Source: Nocardioidaceae bacterium
GTDB taxonomy: Bacteria > Actinomycetota > Actinomycetes > Propionibacteriales > Nocardioidaceae
Length of the DNA stretch: 6,303 nucleotides
Direction: 5' to 3'
Assembly: GCA_013813125.1 (NCBI GenBank)
Contig: JACCSH010000133.1
Span: forward strand, 1-6,303
The notes under the pieces were generated by a model. That model saw only the letters and a list, made by a program, of their open reading frames with translations, searched no databases and was not told the DNA's origin. Both the position numbers and the translations under genes were made by a program. Positions 4,728-6,303 of this stretch are shown here, piece by piece. Each line of letters begins with the position of its first letter. Position 1 is the stretch's first letter.

Positions 4728-5856
4728 CGAACAGGCCGTGGTTCGGTGCGTACCGAGCCAGCGCATCGAGGTTCGGGCGCACACCCAGGCCGGGTCCTGT
4801 CGGCACGGCCAACCTGCCGTCGCTGTCCAGCGGGAATCCGCCTTCGACAATGTCGTCAATGTACGCCGACCCGGTCTTGTACTCGACGAGGTCGGCGGCC
4901 GGGAGCGACGAGACGAGGTGCAGATCCGCCGCCAAGCCAATCGCGGTGTTCCAACCATGCGGAATGAACCGGACACCGAACGCCTCCGCGAGCCATGCCA
5001 CCCGGCGAGACTCGCTCAGGCCGCCCCCCTTGGTGGTGTCAGGTTGGACGATGTCAAAGGCGCCGGCCGACAGGAATCGGAAGAAGTCCTGTCGGCGAGT
5101 CAGTACCTCCCCACCAGAGATGGGGATCTTGGAAACCCGCCGAAGGTCGATGAAGCCTTGGATGTCGTCGGGCCGCAGCGCCTCCTCGAACCACGCCACG
5201 TCGTACGCCGCGAGCATGTCTGCGCATCGCGCGGCCCATTTGAACCCGTGAGCCCAAAAGGCATCCGAGCCGCCAGCATCGACGGCGAGCAGGGCTTCCG
5301 GGCCGATCGCCTCCCGGGCGGTGCTGACTGCACGTTCGTCTGTCGCGTCGTCGACCCTGCCGAACGTGCCCCAGCCGATCTTGAAGGCCGTGAACCCCTG
5401 GGCCGAGAGCTTGCCCAGACTGTCAGCCAGAACGGGTGCATCCTCGATGAGGACGGAGGCGTACGGTCTGACCCGGTCGCGATAGCGTCCGCCGAGCAGG
5501 GTGCTGATCGGCAGCCCGGTAGCTTGGCCCAGGATGTCCCACAGGGCTATGTCAACTCCGCTGATGGTGTGGGTGATTGCGCCACCGCGACCGAGCCAGA
5601 ACGTGTTCTCGTGCATCAGCTGGCTGATCCGGTCGGGCTCACGGGGGTCGGCGCCGACGCAGATCGGGCCCAACACTTCGAGCGCAGACTTGACGAGCGA
5701 CTCGCTGGAGAAGACGCTTCCGAGGCCGACCAGGCCGAAGTCGGTGTGCACGGCCACGAGGGTGTGAACGACGTCGTCGGCTCGAAGCTCGCGCGTCCAG
5801 CCGCCTCTGGGGGTCGCCCCCCGAAGACCGGCGGCCCGGATCTCGGTGATCCTCAT
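4720..5856 (-). CDS. Enolase-superfamily sugar-acid dehydratase (mandelate racemase subgroup)
   Basis: The 378-residue protein has the two-domain enolase-superfamily layout: a capping domain (1 to about 130), a TIM barrel, and a C-terminal return to the cap. Mg2+ ligands are D193 (AVDAGG), E224 (WFEEAL) and E250 (SGGE). D273 (IVQPD) and H300 (IPHGWN) form the His-Asp dyad. The spacings E224-E250 (26), E250-D273 (23) and D273-H300 (27) equal those of mandelate racemase (E221, E247, D270, H297). On the opposite side of the site the usual KxK is A157-F-K159, so only the second Lys is kept. This fits an aldonic or aldaric acid dehydratase. Racemase or cycloisomerase activity is possible, but the downstream kinase and aldolase favour formation of a 2-keto-3-deoxy acid. 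ATG 5856 overlaps the preceding stop (ATGA). AAGGGG lies 7 nt upstream. Substrate unassigned. Confidence 0.9.
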   Translation of the reverse strand: MRITEIRAAGLRGATPRGGWTRELRADDVVHTLVAVHTDFGLVGLGSVFSSESLVKSALEVLGPICVGADPREPDRISQLMHENTFWLGRGGAITHTISGVDIALWDILGQATGLPISTLLGGRYRDRVRPYASVLIEDAPVLADSLGKLSAQGFTAFKIGWGTFGRVDDATDERAVSTAREAIGPEALLAVDAGGSDAFWAHGFKWAARCADMLAAYDVAWFEEALRPDDIQGFIDLRRVSKIPISGGEVLTRRQDFFRFLSAGAFDIVQPDTTKGGGLSESRRVAWLAEAFGVRFIPHGWNTAIGLAADLHLVSSLPAADLVEYKTGSAYIDDIVEGGFPLDSDGRLAVPTGPGLGVRPNLDALARYAPNHGLFDV

Positions 5857-6303
5857 GTGGTGTCCCCTTCCGGGACGTCGATGACAGTTGCTTCGTTCGG
5901 GCTGAGCCGCAGATGAGGTCCAACAGGCGCGCCGGGGCGGCTGATGGTCGAGAAAACGATGGTCCCCGACACCGCGACGTCGCACTGCGCTGGGGCATCG
6001 GTCAGGTTGAGAACGATGACCTTGCAATCACGGCCGTGTCGGCGCCGGTACGCCAGGATGGACTCGTGAGCTGGCTCCGCTGACAGGAAGGTGATGTCGC
6101 CGTACCTCACTGCAGCACTTGATGTACGCAGCCGGAGCAGCTGCCGATACAGCGACAAGGTCGAGTCAGGGTCGCACAGCTGCGCATCGACGTTGATCTC
6201 CGCGGCATTGCGCGCGACGGGCAGCCACAGTGTGGCCGGGTCGGCAGCGGAGAAGCCGGCGTTCGCCTCGGAGTTCCACGGCATGGGTGTGCGTGTCGGG
6301 TCA
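5853..6303 (-). CDS. GH13 alpha-glucosidase, C-terminal part, runs off the right edge
   Basis: About 149 residues are visible. They begin DPTRTPMPWNSEANAGFS, the conserved GH13 segment (xRTPMPW) that follows the catalytic domain core in alpha-glucosidases and oligo-1,6-glucosidases. Then come WLPVARNAAEINVDAQ, DPDSTLSLYRQLLRLR and a C-terminal beta domain with ILAYRR and VIVLNLTD, all in the family order. The catalytic Asp, Glu and Asp lie upstream, outside the window, so activity and bond specificity (alpha-1,4 or alpha-1,6, sucrose, trehalulose) cannot be judged. The ATG at 6284 falls inside the RTPMPW motif and is not the start. The stop TGA overlaps the dehydratase ATG by 4 bp, so the gene heads or joins the sugar-acid operon. 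It is probably cytoplasmic, acting on an imported oligosaccharide, but the N-terminus is not seen. Confidence 0.88.
   Translation of the reverse strand, partial: DPTRTPMPWNSEANAGFSAADPATLWLPVARNAAEINVDAQLCDPDSTLSLYRQLLRLRTSSAAVRYGDITFLSAEPAHESILAYRRRHGRDCKVIVLNLTDAPAQCDVAVSGTIVFSTISRPGAPVGPHLRLSPNEATVIDVPEGDTT

Noticed and set aside
4728..4976. N-terminal extension of the kinase frame upstream of ATG 4727
   Set aside because: The extension lies entirely within the dehydratase coding region in another frame. The kinase family N-terminus begins at 4727.
4738..5916. 392-codon plus-strand frame opposite the dehydratase
   Set aside because: This is a long antisense shadow of the kind common in high-GC genes. 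It shows no motifs, and the minus-strand gene has all catalytic residues.

Overview
The window looks like chromosomal DNA of a high-GC actinobacterium. Codons end mostly in G or C, there are GTG and ATG starts behind AGGAG-type Shine-Dalgarno sites, and every recognisable protein is of an actinobacterial type. No rRNA, tRNA, CRISPR array, insertion sequence or replication origin was seen. The genus cannot be fixed from the sequence alone.

Layout. (1) Bases 1-500 hold the start of a copper-homeostasis operon on the minus strand: a CsoR-type Cu(I) repressor, then a CopZ-type HMA copper chaperone that runs off the left edge. A perfect CsoR-like operator (472-488) overlaps a good -10 hexamer upstream of csoR. 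(2) Bases 500-1320 hold a possible 25-residue single-span membrane peptide on the plus strand (610-687) and a SLOG/TIGR00725-family nucleotide-binding protein on the minus strand (709-1200). (3) Bases 1321-1455 hold a decayed C-terminal piece of an EAL cyclic-di-GMP phosphodiesterase domain. It is followed by a complete FAD-dependent oxidoreductase with a C-terminal Rieske [2Fe-2S] domain (1558-3099, plus). The EAL remnant is in frame with the oxidoreductase, which tempts one to call a start that is too early. (4) Bases 3157-6303 hold a tightly coupled minus-strand operon, in transcription order: the C-terminus of a GH13 alpha-glucosidase, an enolase-superfamily sugar-acid dehydratase, a PfkB-family 2-keto-3-deoxy-sugar-acid kinase, and a KDPG/KDPGal-type aldolase. 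The three junctions overlap by 4, 8 and 4 bp.

How the genes work together. The copper genes form a standard sensor plus chaperone unit, with an exporter expected beyond the left edge. The right-hand operon spells a semi-phosphorylative Entner-Doudoroff or De Ley-Doudoroff route: sugar acid to 2-keto-3-deoxy acid (dehydratase), to its 6-phosphate (kinase), to pyruvate plus glyceraldehyde 3-phosphate (aldolase). Coupling this route to an alpha-glucosidase is the most interesting feature of the window. It suggests, as inference, that the substrate is an alpha-glucosylated sugar acid such as maltobionate, which is first cut into glucose and an aldonic acid. The FAD-Rieske enzyme converges on this operon and has no assigned substrate.
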